Shown piece by piece: positions 1-12,217 of a DNA stretch of 64,000 bases. The position numbers and the translations under genes are program-made. Each line of letters opens with the position of its first letter. The stretch's first letter is position 1. Below the pieces are notes generated by a model. That model was not told where the DNA came from, did no database searches, and saw nothing but the letters and a program-made list of their open reading frames with translations. Origin of the DNA: Eretmocerus hayati (Eukaryota; Arthropoda; Insecta; Hymenoptera; Aphelinidae); contig CM056742.1 of the NCBI GenBank assembly GCA_029851415.1, forward strand, positions 81,644,748 to 81,708,747, in the 5' to 3' direction.

Positions 1-764
1 TCATTCTTGACTGGAATGATGCAACTGTGTCTTATGATGTTGATAGTGAGATAATGTCTCAATTGAACACTCTCACAAATTCAGAATAATTCAATGCGCA
101 ATATCATGGATGATATTAATTGATCCATCGAAACTTTTGAAAAATTTGAATCAATGTTGCGATCAGTGACACAATTATAAAACTACCAAAGTTTTGAAAA
201 CTTTATGGAATTCTATCAAGTCCCCTCTCAACTGTAATGCAATTTTCATTAATCTTATGAGAATCACATTTCTTTTTCTTTTTGAGAGAGACACGAAATT
301 CGTTTCATAATTAGTTTTAAGAAGATTTTATTCTTCACTTTGTTGTTTTCATAACTCTATAATTCAAGTTTTGCAAGGTTTCACTGCCTGTATGAAGATC
401 TCGTGTACTAAAGCTGATAATCATTGACGAAATTAAATATTTTTCTTTTAGCTCTAGTACTAAAAAATGTAAGAGGATGTAATGATCTCTTTTTGTTATG
501 TTCCCAAAGAAAATTTATTTCAACTATAGAGCGTAATTGAAATATCAATTGGATTCTGCTTTCAAAGTTTGCGATGAGTCCCACGTTTTTTCAAAACAAA
601 GGTGTGATTTTGAGTTGTCGTTATTTTATTTTCACACGACTCCACTCTTTCATCCCAAAAAAGTTGTCACGTGGCCGAACAAAAATCATTTTTTAGATCA
701 TCAACATTTCCATATCAAAATTCCGAATCCGATCGGGTTCTCATGGCCATTGTGCCCCACCTGG
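1..764. other. AT-rich stretch, no gene recognised
   Basis: No frame gives a recognisable protein; the one open frame (537-815) has no family motif and runs into the hairpin repeat at 765-800. I see no RNA gene or obvious transposon end here. Confidence 0.5.
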
Positions 765-980
765 GTGGCCATTGTGCTCCATGAGGGGCACAATGGCCAC
801 TTTCTACAAAAGTAACAATTATGACGAAAATATCAGTCGGAAAAATTATTTACACTGCAGAACATGGTCTACGAAGCTTTTACTCTAGATTCCATGCATT
901 CTTCGTTAGACATGAATCCGTATTCTCGCAATAAGAAGCTTCAAACGTAAAAGTGGCCATTGTACCCCACTCTCCCCTAT
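744..980. repeat. Hairpin and repeated GTGGCCATTGT motif
   Basis: Perfect 13-bp arms at 765-777 (GTGGCCATTGTGC) and 788-800 are separated by a 10-nt loop. The same motif occurs as a direct copy at 744 and again near 953, where it leads into a run reading TAGGGGAGAGTGGGG on the minus strand. A related run (TAGGGGAGAGTAGGGC) is at 48712 on the plus strand. This looks like the end of a dispersed repeat, cut at about 975 where the CR1-like fragment begins. Its family is unknown to me. Confidence 0.5.
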
Positions 981-1529
981 GGTCTGCGTTTCATTAGGGC
1001 TTGTACCCCAAAGACTCTTCGCCGAAGGCTAGTCGAAACTTTAGTACAACTTTACTTCGAATACTGCGTGGTAAGGTACCTTGACGCTAGTGGAACACGA
1101 GAATCGCGACTGCAACGGTTGAATAACTCATGTGTGAGATACATATTCGGCATCAGAAGGGACGAACATATCACCCCGTACAGGGAGCGTCTGTGCTGGC
1201 TACGATCGGACTCTCGTAGACTATACTTTGCAGACATTCTTATGTACAAAGCCATTAGAATGAAAGAGCCCGAATACCTGGCAGCAATGTTCAACAAGTA
1301 CCACCACAGACCTACCAGTCGCAGTGATGAGAGAGACCTCAACATCCCCAGACTCAGGCTCGAAACTACTAAATGCTCCTTTCAGTATCGTGGCGCCAGG
1401 CTCTGAAACTCTCTCCCGCCCCTCCTATGCAACTCATCCTCATTATCATCGTTCAAACACCTTTTGATACTTCATTTACTCAAGCTTGACTCCCAAGACT
1501 CCCCAATAATTTCAGATGCTTTAGAATGA
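975..1529 (+). pseudogene. RT C-terminal domain remnant of CR1-like element
   Basis: The frame reads GLRFIRACTPK at its start and keeps the family pattern NNSCVRYIFGIRRDEHITPYRERL. A TGA at 1404-1406 replaces the tryptophan of the family's WN-LPP motif; the same frame then stays open to the family's usual C-terminal position, ending with TGA at 1527-1529. The RT catalytic core is absent, so this is a dead 5'-truncated copy. Confidence 0.75.
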
Positions 1530-1822
1530 GCACTCCCAGGCAGAAGAGTAGGCTACTCTGTTGTCAACAGTGACAGTCGTAAATGTGTTACCTGATATAA
1601 TGTAAGTGAGATATCACTCTGTGATAAAAACAAGACTGTGAATAGCGCTGACCAAATATCAATTGTTGACTTTCTATACTCTTCTAGTAATAAGTATCTG
1701 GTAATCTGTCTTTCTCTATTCTATCCTTGGAAATTGTTTTCACAATTTATATGTAATGATTGTATTCATATTGTTTTTGCCTGTAGGCAGAATGAAGCGT
1801 TTATCTGTCTATCTATCTGTGA
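975..1822 (+). mobile_element. CR1-like non-LTR retrotransposon, 5'-truncated 3' fragment
   Basis: The segment encodes the C-terminal part of a reverse transcriptase protein that aligns by eye with the copies at 15600-16163 and 18400-18970 (shared NSCVRYIF, RRDEHITP and YLAAMF). A 3' untranslated region of about 290 bases follows and ends in a short TATC repeat at 1802-1818, as in the other copies. It is a more diverged subfamily than the copies at 14-19 kb. Assignment to the CR1/Jockey superfamily rests on the neighbouring copies, which show the RT core. Confidence 0.75.
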
Positions 1823-1960
1823 CCGGCAAAGTCCGGGATGCAGGCAAACCGCGGATTGCCTTGGCAAACCGCAGTTTGTCGGCAGCGTCTCCGGCAAAGC
1901 CCAGAATGGATGCTTCATTCCGGACTTTGCCTGGCAATCCGCGGATTGCCTGTTGAGTCT
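1822..1960. repeat. Nested inverted repeats built on GGCAAAGTCCGG and GGCAATCCGC
   Basis: GGCAAAGTCCGG at 1825 is matched in inverse at about 1919-1931. A perfect 18-nt palindrome, with half-site GGCAATCCG, sits at 1933-1950, and a one-mismatch version at 1843-1860. The block starts directly after the TATC tail of the CR1-like fragment. It could be a small foldback or MITE; no target duplication is clear. Confidence 0.5.
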
Positions 1961-2376
1961 TTAGGCAAAGTTGAATGCAAGCATGATCTCATATGCCGGG
2001 GGTCTCGGGTTGTCACCTTTGATGCGTTTTCACGAGGATGAATGATAAGTGTGAGTCATCATTCACGTATCTCACATAAATTAGACATTCTTGGGGGTTT
2101 AACATGTACTACAGAGGATTTGAAGAGATCCGCGAAACACCTGATTCGCTATCCTTTCGTACTTGGTACACCCAGAAGTGTTTCACGAGGACTACTTTGG
2201 TGGATTTGCGATGCTTGTTGCTTCACACTTCTTCACTCATAGTTCGTAAAAAATCATTCAGAGAACCTTCTATTTATTACAGCATATAGTGTTAGAATGA
2301 CATCTTGAATTACACAGAACTTTGAGGCGGTCACATTTGCAAGCGTTACTGGTACATTTCTTGGTGCAATAACATT
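1961..2376. other. No gene recognised
   Basis: Several short open frames overlap here without family motifs. The only structure seen is a loose inverted pair around 2133-2195 (GCGAAACAC and GTGTTTCAC). Confidence 0.4.
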
Positions 2377-2895
2377 TCATAAATCCTTGACCCCTGTAGA
2401 GCGAAGATTTGCATTGGTAGACCGCAGTATGATCTCATTTTGAGGGACTTGATCGATCTTGATGAAGTTTTCCTCACAGACTTCGATCTGGTTCCTCGAA
2501 AACAATGATTCGATGATACTCTGGTCCGTACCAACTTGATAATAACCATCTTCTGTGATATCCATCACAACTCCGATTACATTTCGAAAATCTCCTCTAT
2601 AACGATCAACCTCTGGGATGGGAACTCTCACAGAGGCACTTTTGTCAATCTTGCCAAATTTCTCATTAGATGAAGCCACCATTCTTTCACCTTGACGTTT
2701 CAATCCTTTGTGAGCTGTCTCCTCATCCTTCGACCATTTCTTATTGTTGAAACAAACGCTACATAGAATTCTTGACTCATCATCTTCAGTTGGCTCATCA
2801 CTAGCTGGTTCACGCGAGCTTTCGCCACAGATTCCGCATTGATGCGCATTGGTAGATTCTTTCCCGCAAACACGACATGTAAATTCTTCGACACC
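2377..2895 (-). pseudogene. C-terminal exon of an integrase-derived protein (KRBA2/Ginger-like)
   Basis: The minus-strand frame begins after a plausible 3' splice site (TTATATATTATAG) and encodes about 170 residues: a cysteine-rich part (CRVCGKE, CGICGE, CSVC), then a region with VRVPIPEVDRYRGDFRNVIG, YQVGTDQSIIESLFSRNQ and VPQNEIILRS. That order and those motifs recall the C-terminal part of KRBA2/SCAND3-like proteins, which derive from Ginger-type DDE transposon integrases; this is recognition from memory, not a search. The integrase core is not in the window, so this is an isolated exon or transposon remnant. Function in this genome is unknown. Confidence 0.55.
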
Positions 2896-3311
2896 TATAA
2901 TATATAATTCAATGAATACTGTTGTGATGTCGAGTGTCAATCGACATCTGGAATTATGAAGAGATGAGAGAAGGGAAGTCAAAGAGGACGCAAGGCGCGC
3001 TTCTCGAATGTAAAGCGGTGCAGGGCTGCTGGATTCGAGTCTCGTGAGCCTTTCCCTCCCAATGTGTTATCTTTATCTGACCCAAAGAAAATAGCCAGGT
3101 AAAGCGAAACGGGCAAAAAGGCAACACCGTCTGTACCAAAATTCATCGTTGTGACTCTGCTGAGCCACAACATAATATCGTAATGGTGTTGGTGAGGTGC
3201 GCGGAGGGGCCGGAGTCTGTGAAAATGAGTGTGAATGACACAGTCGGTCCCCTCTGCACTAGTCTCGCCAACTCCTAAGGGTTTCTCGTCCTTCTTTTCG
3301 CTCTCATTTTC

Positions 3312-3323
3312 CAAGATGGCGGC
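3312..3323 (+). promoter_or_regulatory. YY1/Pho-type motif CAAGATGGCGGC
   Basis: The 12-mer is an exact match to the well-known YY1 motif often found at transcription or translation starts, in a locally GC-rich stretch (3180-3360). The minus frame 2979-3314 just beside it has no family match. A promoter here is only an inference from the motif. Confidence 0.25.
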
Positions 3324-4259
3324 GGGCCAGCGACTCCGCCGACACGTTCTCTAGCCTCGCGCCGTCTGCTACATATTTACGCCTCGTGACTCGAAGGATG
3401 AGAGAGAGAGAGGGACATATTGCTGTCTCTCTCAACTCCGATTTTCCACGCACGCTGCTATACTAACTCGTACCCTTACTGGATACTCCTGCGCTCCTAA
3501 TACTTCGATCTCACGAGACTCGTTCGAACCGGGCTGCGGAAGGAGACCCCACCACCCCCCAAGTTGCCACCCACTTGTGATATGTATGAGATACATGCGC
3601 GCTCCATATCTGCGCATGTGCTGATGAATTTTCATCTCTTAGGGCATGAGATTAGAACATGCGTACTCGACCACATACCCACTGGAATATTCCCTCTTGT
3701 GACCCCTTCAATTCTCTTGGACAACTCTCGCTTTTCTAAAGAGCAATTCCGACTCATGCACTTGCATTATTTAAAAAAATCGAGGTCAAAGATAGATCAT
3801 CAATGTCCCAAACTTCCTCAAAAGTTATTCAAAAAAATCAAACGACTACCGATTGCTGTTTATGACCCCAGAAAAATTCCTACCCAGAACTTTCATCCAT
3901 TAACTACTCCCCATTTACGACAAGCACGTTCGGTTGTGCAATCGTCAGTTTAGAAGAGAAGCCGAAGTGTAATAAACATTGCAAACAGCGCCGATTTTCA
4001 CGTCGATGCATTCCTTATTTAATCGCTTGACCCAAAATCATTGTCTATCCAGCAGCTGCGAGAATAAGTTGGACAGATCGGTAAGAACAAACGATAGTTT
4101 ACAGCGCCGTATCCGGAAAACTCGTGACATCATTTGATTATATTAGTGCGAACAAGACGTTCGACCCTTTGTTCATCATCAGCTGTGTGATGTGTCCTCG
4201 AAGAAAAGTTTCAGAATGACTTTTAAATCTTAGATTATGATCAAATGAATCCACAAAAG

Positions 4260-4293
4260 TATTGTGTGTGTAACTGTGTGTGTGTGTGTGTGT
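4260..4293 (+). repeat. TG microsatellite
   Basis: An interrupted (TG)n run, with the main tract of about eight units at 4275-4293. Confidence 0.8.
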
Positions 4294-7275
4294 AATAATA
4301 TTATTTAACGTTATATTAAACCTCAAGAAAGCCCAGTAAAATATATGTATCATTTTCCATAAAAGTTAGCTTTCTCAATTGTTCGAGTTTTACGCTGAAA
4401 ATTATCGCAAATCGCGAGCTCTGTCGAATAGTCATAAAACATCCAAAGGGTAATATCAAATACTGAACCGAGCATATATTGAATTTCCTAAGAACAATAT
4501 TTCATTATCAGATTCTTGATTGAATTCGCGTGTGCGACTATATTTTCGTAATTAATTGTTTACTGATTACGTTTGGGTTATGCCTAAAGAAGAGGATTAA
4601 TCATTCTAGCTCGAAGATAGTCAATATGATAATCAAGTATTTAAGGAAAGTTCAATTGAAATTTATAAGAAAACATGCAAATATCTAAGTGAAAAGTAAG
4701 CCAGATAATGTCTGGTTAATAAGAAACCTTAGCTTTGTAGGCAGCCACTCGTCGTGTTTTAATAGTTCTGATTCTTGACAACTGAAATCAAAGGGCGCCA
4801 CTTACTGGGACTTGCCAACATAGCCCCACCAAGACCCTCTCCTTCCAGCAAACTCACGGTCGAATTCTCCTTTGTCCCGAAAGAGCCGAGATCCGACCCC
4901 CGAAAACCCCGTGGGTTTTCTAGCCGAGAAAAGAAACTTTACTTCGCTCCTGCACCTCAATCTGTTCAGTTCGACTAGCTCTCTCAAATCACCTCTCCAA
5001 ATTGTCTAAGTTCCGCGTCACGAGATATCAACCATCACTAATTCGATACCCGTCTTTCTGTAACGAGTGCTGCCAGGGACTGATATTGGAATAAACAAGT
5101 TTCTTCTACGTTCGCAAACCAAAAGTGAGTACTTATTTTTTTACATTGCCTCCGCTAGATCAAATCATTCCTTTCAAATCCTAAAAATGTTACCATGTTA
5201 GTGTCGCGACGGGAGTGCCGATATTTTATTCGCGAGTGCCGATATTATTCCATTCGTGAGTGTCGGGTTACCAGTTTTTCTCCTACTGATTAAGGAGCGG
5301 CGATACTGGACAATATAGTTCTAGTTCAGCCGCAGAACTAATCAGTGAGAAGTCTCTTCATTCAGGGGTCTCGTTTGTTCGCCGCAAGTTTAGGTACATC
5401 TATTATCATCACCGATTTTGTCCATTTTGGAATAATAAAGTAGAGTAATTCTCGATAAATTTTAATGTTATATTAGCCAACGATCCCGAGTTATTGGAGG
5501 AGACTCCAGGCTCGAAAGATAAATTTTTCTGATGCGTAAGATAACGCAAATAATGTTGCTCCGATGTAACACTGTTAATGAAATTTGGCAAAGTTGCTGA
5601 TAGGAGTCTGTGAATACGGAAAGAGATTTTGGAATGTATGGGATGAAAGAACATTCCAATCAGACTGATTTTGATGATAAAACATTCTCGCAAAGAGATA
5701 TTTTCGAAGTACAATTCACATGTGAATTCATATTTGGTTCACCCAATCACTCAGAGCGAAATAGGTATGAAAGTTTGATCAAATCATTATCAAACCCCTT
5801 TCTCGCAAAGCGCGCTTAGTCAAAAATTATGAATTTATCCTAGAACTGATGCGGAGATGAATAGGGTTGGAATTACATTGTACGTGTCACCTTTTTCAAT
5901 AGCTGGACTGAGATCTTGCGAAGATATTTCATCATTCTGCTCCTCGTGAAATATTTGGCTCGTGTCCCGTGAAATATTGTCATTATATCTTTCTTGAGAG
6001 GGTATACGCAAAGAATTGCAATTCGGGATAAATACCTTTAGTTCCTGCGTGAATGTTTCCTCCATTTTTTCAGTACCCGTTGTCTTTTCCATCTATAATT
6101 ATTAACGAGTTGCCTATCAGGGGTAAATCCATCAGATGGATGAGTGTATGATCAAGAAACATTCATAACATGTTTCTTGCAGATAGGGTTGCGAGCTTTC
6201 AAGAAGTCAAACATGATTTCTTCTAACCACCAAAGTCATCGCAAATCCTTCATGCAAGGAAAGGAAACTCCTCGGCTCCCTCTCATTTTATACTCAAATT
6301 ATCAGTTTCGTAAGATACGATTGGAGTTTATACCAATAACTGAGCGTTATCATCCTTATAATCTGAACGGAGCCACGAAAAATGAAACAGCTATATTGGT
6401 TTGAGGATTATTACAGTGAAGTGCATCAAATGTGTAATACAACATTTTTTAGGCCTTGATGATTGTTGGTGCATGAGCTTGAAAATTGGTTGGCGCAGTG
6501 GAAGCTTATTTTACAGGGTTCGGGAAGTTGAACACAAAGCACTTTGGATTTAATGAATGAATCTTTGATACTCGAAAAGTGTGCTACACTGGTGAGAAAA
6601 AGAGAAAAGTCGCGTAAAGCTAGAGTGAAGAAGAAAAATCAGGGCAAGTTTGCGCCCGGCACTATACTCTCTTTGTTTCTCTCTCTAAGCTGACCAGCTC
6701 GCTCGTACTCAAACGGCGAGCTCAAATCCGTTGAGATTTGAACAATGTTGTTTATAATGCATTTGCAGCAACTTTGTGGATCACATGGATACCAAAAGTC
6801 TCTGAGTAGTATTTGATAAAATATTCATCAATCAATCAATTTTGCTGTATTTTTGGAGGTTGGTCGGACTTTGACAACAATTTTAAATGTCCAATTGCGA
6901 TTGGTTTGTTGGGGGTTGGGATTGTTATCACAAAGGTAAAAAAATTATATCCGATAATAAAAGTTAATGACGAAAAGTTTGATTTGAATTAGAATGAATA
7001 TCAAAAATTAATCGATACAAGTTTTCATGCTTTTAAATGATTAAACGGTTAACAGGAAACGAGGAAGCATTCTGCCGATGTCGTTTTGCAGCGTATTCAT
7101 CATCTTCATCCAAACTATGTTGAAATTTCGTCTCAACCAAACGATTTATCTCGTACAGAAAAAACCCTAGTGTAAGTCATTTGAATTTCTATGAAAGGGA
7201 ATCTTGTGAAAATAACTCAAAACATGATGAAAAAATCTCAACTAAAATTCGTTTTGTCTTAGATCTCTCTCTCTC

Positions 7276-8655
<1,380 letters not shown>

Positions 8656-8682
<27 letters not shown>
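8656..8682 (+). repeat. (TC)n microsatellite at the 3' border of R1 copy 2
   Basis: TC repeats continue from the TCTA tail of CR1-like copy C and abut the poly(T) run that is the R1 poly(A) tail. Confidence 0.95.
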
Positions 8683-8717
<35 letters not shown>

Positions 8718-9183
8718 GTGGTTAGAGGGCAAAATCTGCCTCAGGATCCCTCGGATCCGTCCCCAGACACCGGACTGGTTCAGCTTACGCGGACTACGCA
8801 TAGCCCACGCAGGCCATACCAGGCGGGACACGGGTTTGGGTGGGGCCCACCGAGAGGTGGGCCCGGCCGTGTAATATCCCTCTCCCCTCGATGTCCGATA
8901 CCTAGGGCATCGGGCAATCAAGAAGGAGATCCACCTGCATCTACCATCTCATCCCGGAACCGCGTGAGCATTACTTCAGGATGAGCGGCATGTCTCGCGC
9001 TCGATTGCGAGCGTTCCTCTTCTCCATCTTCTCTCTTCGGCCACTTGTCGGCATCTTCTATCTTCACTCTTCATTGTTCCCTCTCTTTCTTCTTTCTTCT
9101 CTCTTCTTTCTTCTTTCTTCCCTCTTCAGTGCATCAGATTCCTCCTGGAATCATTTGGGCCTCTTCTGTTTCAATCGGCAGAG

Positions 9184-12100
9184 TCACTGTAATTCGCCTG
9201 CTTCGAGGCGCCTTACTTCCCTCTCTTTCTCCTCTTTGTGGGTCATCACCAGCTTGATGTATCCGGTGAGTCTATCCCATGTCTCCTGGTTGCGGAGTAA
9301 GTACGGGACGAGATTCTCAGGTGTTAGTTGAGCACCCAGCCATTCATCCAGCTCGGCGCGCTCTCTCCGGGTGTCGCTGCACTTGAACAGGGCATGTTCG
9401 GCGTCATCCCATTCGTCCCCGCATGACTGACATGCTGGGGTCGTCCTCTTCTTGAACCTGGTTAGATAGGAACCGAAGCAACCATGATCGCTCAGTGCCT
9501 GCGTCGTCCAGTAGTCCATCTCTCCCTGGGTGCGTTCCGCCCACTTGGCTACGTCACGGATCAGCCGGTGCGTCCATCTGCCGTTCGCAAATGGCGAATC
9601 CCACTCAGTTTGCCAATGCTCAAGGGTGGTTTCCTTACGGTTGTCGCGGATGATCTCCTTCATCGTCGGAGTGAGTACTCGTTCGGCTCCGATCACTTTC
9701 TGGCGGTCCCAGATCCTCACTCGCTCCGCGACGAGCAAGTGGATGGGCGGAGTACTCGCCAATACGTAAGCCGCATCTCCTGACACAGTGCGGTAGGCAC
9801 GGATACTCCTCAGGGCCGCTCTTCGGTGGACAGGCCCCATTCTCTTCTCGATGATGGTCTTCTCTACCCTCTTCCCCCACACGGGTGCACCGTACAGCAT
9901 GATGGAGGTAGTGACAGTGTTGAGAAGTGCGCGCCTCTTTTCCTTGGGTCCTCCGATATTCGGCATAAGCCGCTGGAGCGCCGCACCGACCTTGCTCGCC
10001 TTCTGGGCGGCTTCCTGGATGTGCTTCTTGAACGACCACTTGTCGTCGAGCCATACACCGAGGTATTTCAGCTCTGTCTTCCGTGGAATCTCTTGCCCGT
10101 TGATATAAAACCGGGGTAAGTCAAACTTCCTACGCCTTGTGACCACGATTGCTTCGCACTTCTTGACAGCGAGCTCCAGAAGCCTGCTAATCATCCACTC
10201 GTAGACTCGGGCTAGCGCTTCGTTCGCGCGTCTACCCAAGAGTTCCTCGTTGTCAGCCCATACTATGAGTCCCGCGTCGTCCGCGAAAGCCACTATTATC
10301 ACTCCTTCTGGCAGTTCGATAGACAGTAAGCTGTCATACTGGGTGTTCCAGTTGAACGGCCCGGAGTGAGATCCCTGTCCGATTCCGGCGGACAGTACCC
10401 GAATCTCTTGTCCCTCGTCGGTGTCGTACACGAGGGTCCTGTTCCGCAGGTAGTCACTCGTGACGGCTAGTAGATAGGGGGGCACTTTACCTGCTTGGGA
10501 TTGATAGACTCGCTCCCAGCTCGCGCAGTTGAATGCGTTCTTTATGTCCAACGCAATGATGGCACAGAATCCTCCTCTTCCTTGGTATGGGTTCCCTACC
10601 GACGCTTGAACCCGTTCTTGGACCGCCTCGATCGCGTGCACAGTGCTCCGTCCCTTCCGGAACCCGAACTGCATTGGTGATAGCCCACCGCCTTCTTCGT
10701 AGGCTTTTTCCACCCTGTTGAGCACCATCCTCTCGTACATTTTCCCGATATTGTCGAGCATGCTGAGAGGGCGTTGACCTCCTTGACCCTTAGGTATCAG
10801 GACCAGCTTCTGGCGTTTCCACTTGTCCGGGAAAGTTCCCGCGCTCAGACAGATGTTGAAGAGGTCGAGGAGTAGATCTGGCTTGTATTTGAAGACCAGT
10901 TTCAGAGCCTCGTTTGGGATGCCATCCAGGCCAGGGGCCTTGCCGTTCGGCATTCTCTTCGCCGCTATGAGTAGCTCTTGCATAGTGAAGAGCGGGATGG
11001 GGTCTTCGCTCTCCATAGGGAATGTAACTCTGGGTTCTCCTGCTGGGAAGAGGTCTTCCACGATGGTGCGCAATGTTGCTGCATCGGTCGGTGCTGGGTT
11101 GCCCTTCCGGGGTCGGACCTTTGACATGACCACGCGATATGGCGTGCCCCAGGGGTCTCCGTTAACCATGTCGCACAGTTCACCCCAGCACTTCTCTTTG
11201 CTCCTCCGGATGGCTAGAACGAGAGCCTTCTTTGCTTCTTTGTACGCTCTGTCATCTTCCGCCAGCGATGGTCGTTGCAGCTTCCTTGATCACCATGCGG
11301 TCCTCCTTTTCTTGTTGCTCGTTCTTCGGAGAGCCTTGATCTCATCGGTGATCCAGTACTCTGGTTTCCTCCAGAAACATGGTGTTGTCCTGCGAGGCAT
11401 CGACGCGTCGCAAGCTCTCGTGATGGCGGATGTTACCATCGCCACAGCCTCGTCCGAGGCGGAGTTCATCGGGAGATCTTCGACTGTTTCTATCGATTCC
11501 CGGAATTTTCCCTCGTCCAGCTTCCGTACCTGCCACCCCGTTGGTCGCGGTCTGCGTGTCGTCTGTCTCTGTCCGTCAGTCCTAAGTCGAAACCGAATAT
11601 GTCGATGGTCACTCAGTGTTTCCGTGTCCAGAACTTCCCACGATGTCATACGTCCCATGAGCGACGGGCTCATGAACGTCAGGTCGAGGACCGATGATGA
11701 ACCTCCCTCCCGGGACCGAGTGTCGTGCCGGTAATAGGTGATAACCCCCGTCTCGTTCGCGAGCACTAATCCCAATGCCTCCATGGCATCAGCGAGTATT
11801 ACCCCCCGTCTATCGCGCGGCCCCCCGCTCCAAGTCGGTTCCTTGGAGTTGAAATCTACCGCGATTATAGCTGGGCCCCCCCCATTGCCTCACATCCTCT
11901 TCTAGGTCGTGGAGCTCGTCTTCAAATTCGTGCGTCTTGAGCGACGGCGAGTAGTAGCAGCTGTATACAGCTGTGCCCCCTATGGTCTTTCGAGCATAAC
12001 CACGGCCACTAACAGCTGGTTCAGTCTCGCGGATCGCGGGATTCGTGATCTGAATTACAGCGGTCCCCCAGTGATCGAACGTGGAACGGGAAAGTTCGCG

Positions 12101-12217
12101 CTTCCGAGGCGGTTCGGAGATGATCAGAACATCGATACCCCCTTCCTTGGCGGCAGTGTGTAGGAGGTCACAAGCGTCCCCGCTTCTCCTGAGGTTGGCT
12201 TGGATGAAGTTAGCCAT
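9184..12217 (-). pseudogene. R1-clade ORF2: endonuclease and reverse transcriptase, one frameshift and one stop
   Basis: The start ATG (12217-12215) overlaps the ORF1 stop in ATGGCTAA. The endonuclease (APE-like) begins MANFIQANLRRSG and includes ISEPP, VDFNS and, in the last part, LSDHRHIRF. The RT shows ALDIKNAFN (motif A), GIGQGSHSGP (motif B) and VAFADDAGLIV (catalytic FADD). A C-terminal CCHC motif follows (CQSCGDEWDDAEHALFKC). The total of 3034 nt is one base more than a multiple of three; the frame change falls in the eight-C run at 11876-11883. A TGA at 11290-11292 interrupts the stretch between endonuclease and RT. Without these two lesions the frame would be about 1010 codons, normal for the clade. 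Confidence 0.92.

Larger units (their letters stand above)
2983..7260. other. Long stretch without a recognisable gene
   Basis: Open frames are short and lack known motifs. Details seen: inverted B-box-like pieces at 3023-3048 (plus) and 3510-3545 (minus) sharing GAGTCTCGTGAG; a TG microsatellite at 4260-4293; and three near copies of a GAGTGCCGATATT-type phrase between 5209 and 5270. Otherwise I see nothing that can be named. Confidence 0.45.

Noticed and set aside
3023..3048. tRNA gene suggested by GGATTCGAGTCTC
   Set aside because: A-box spacing is too short and no acceptor stem was found.
10823..11734. 303-codon plus-strand open frame
   Set aside because: Antisense shadow of the R1-clade ORF2; no domain, and GC-rich coding on the other strand explains it.
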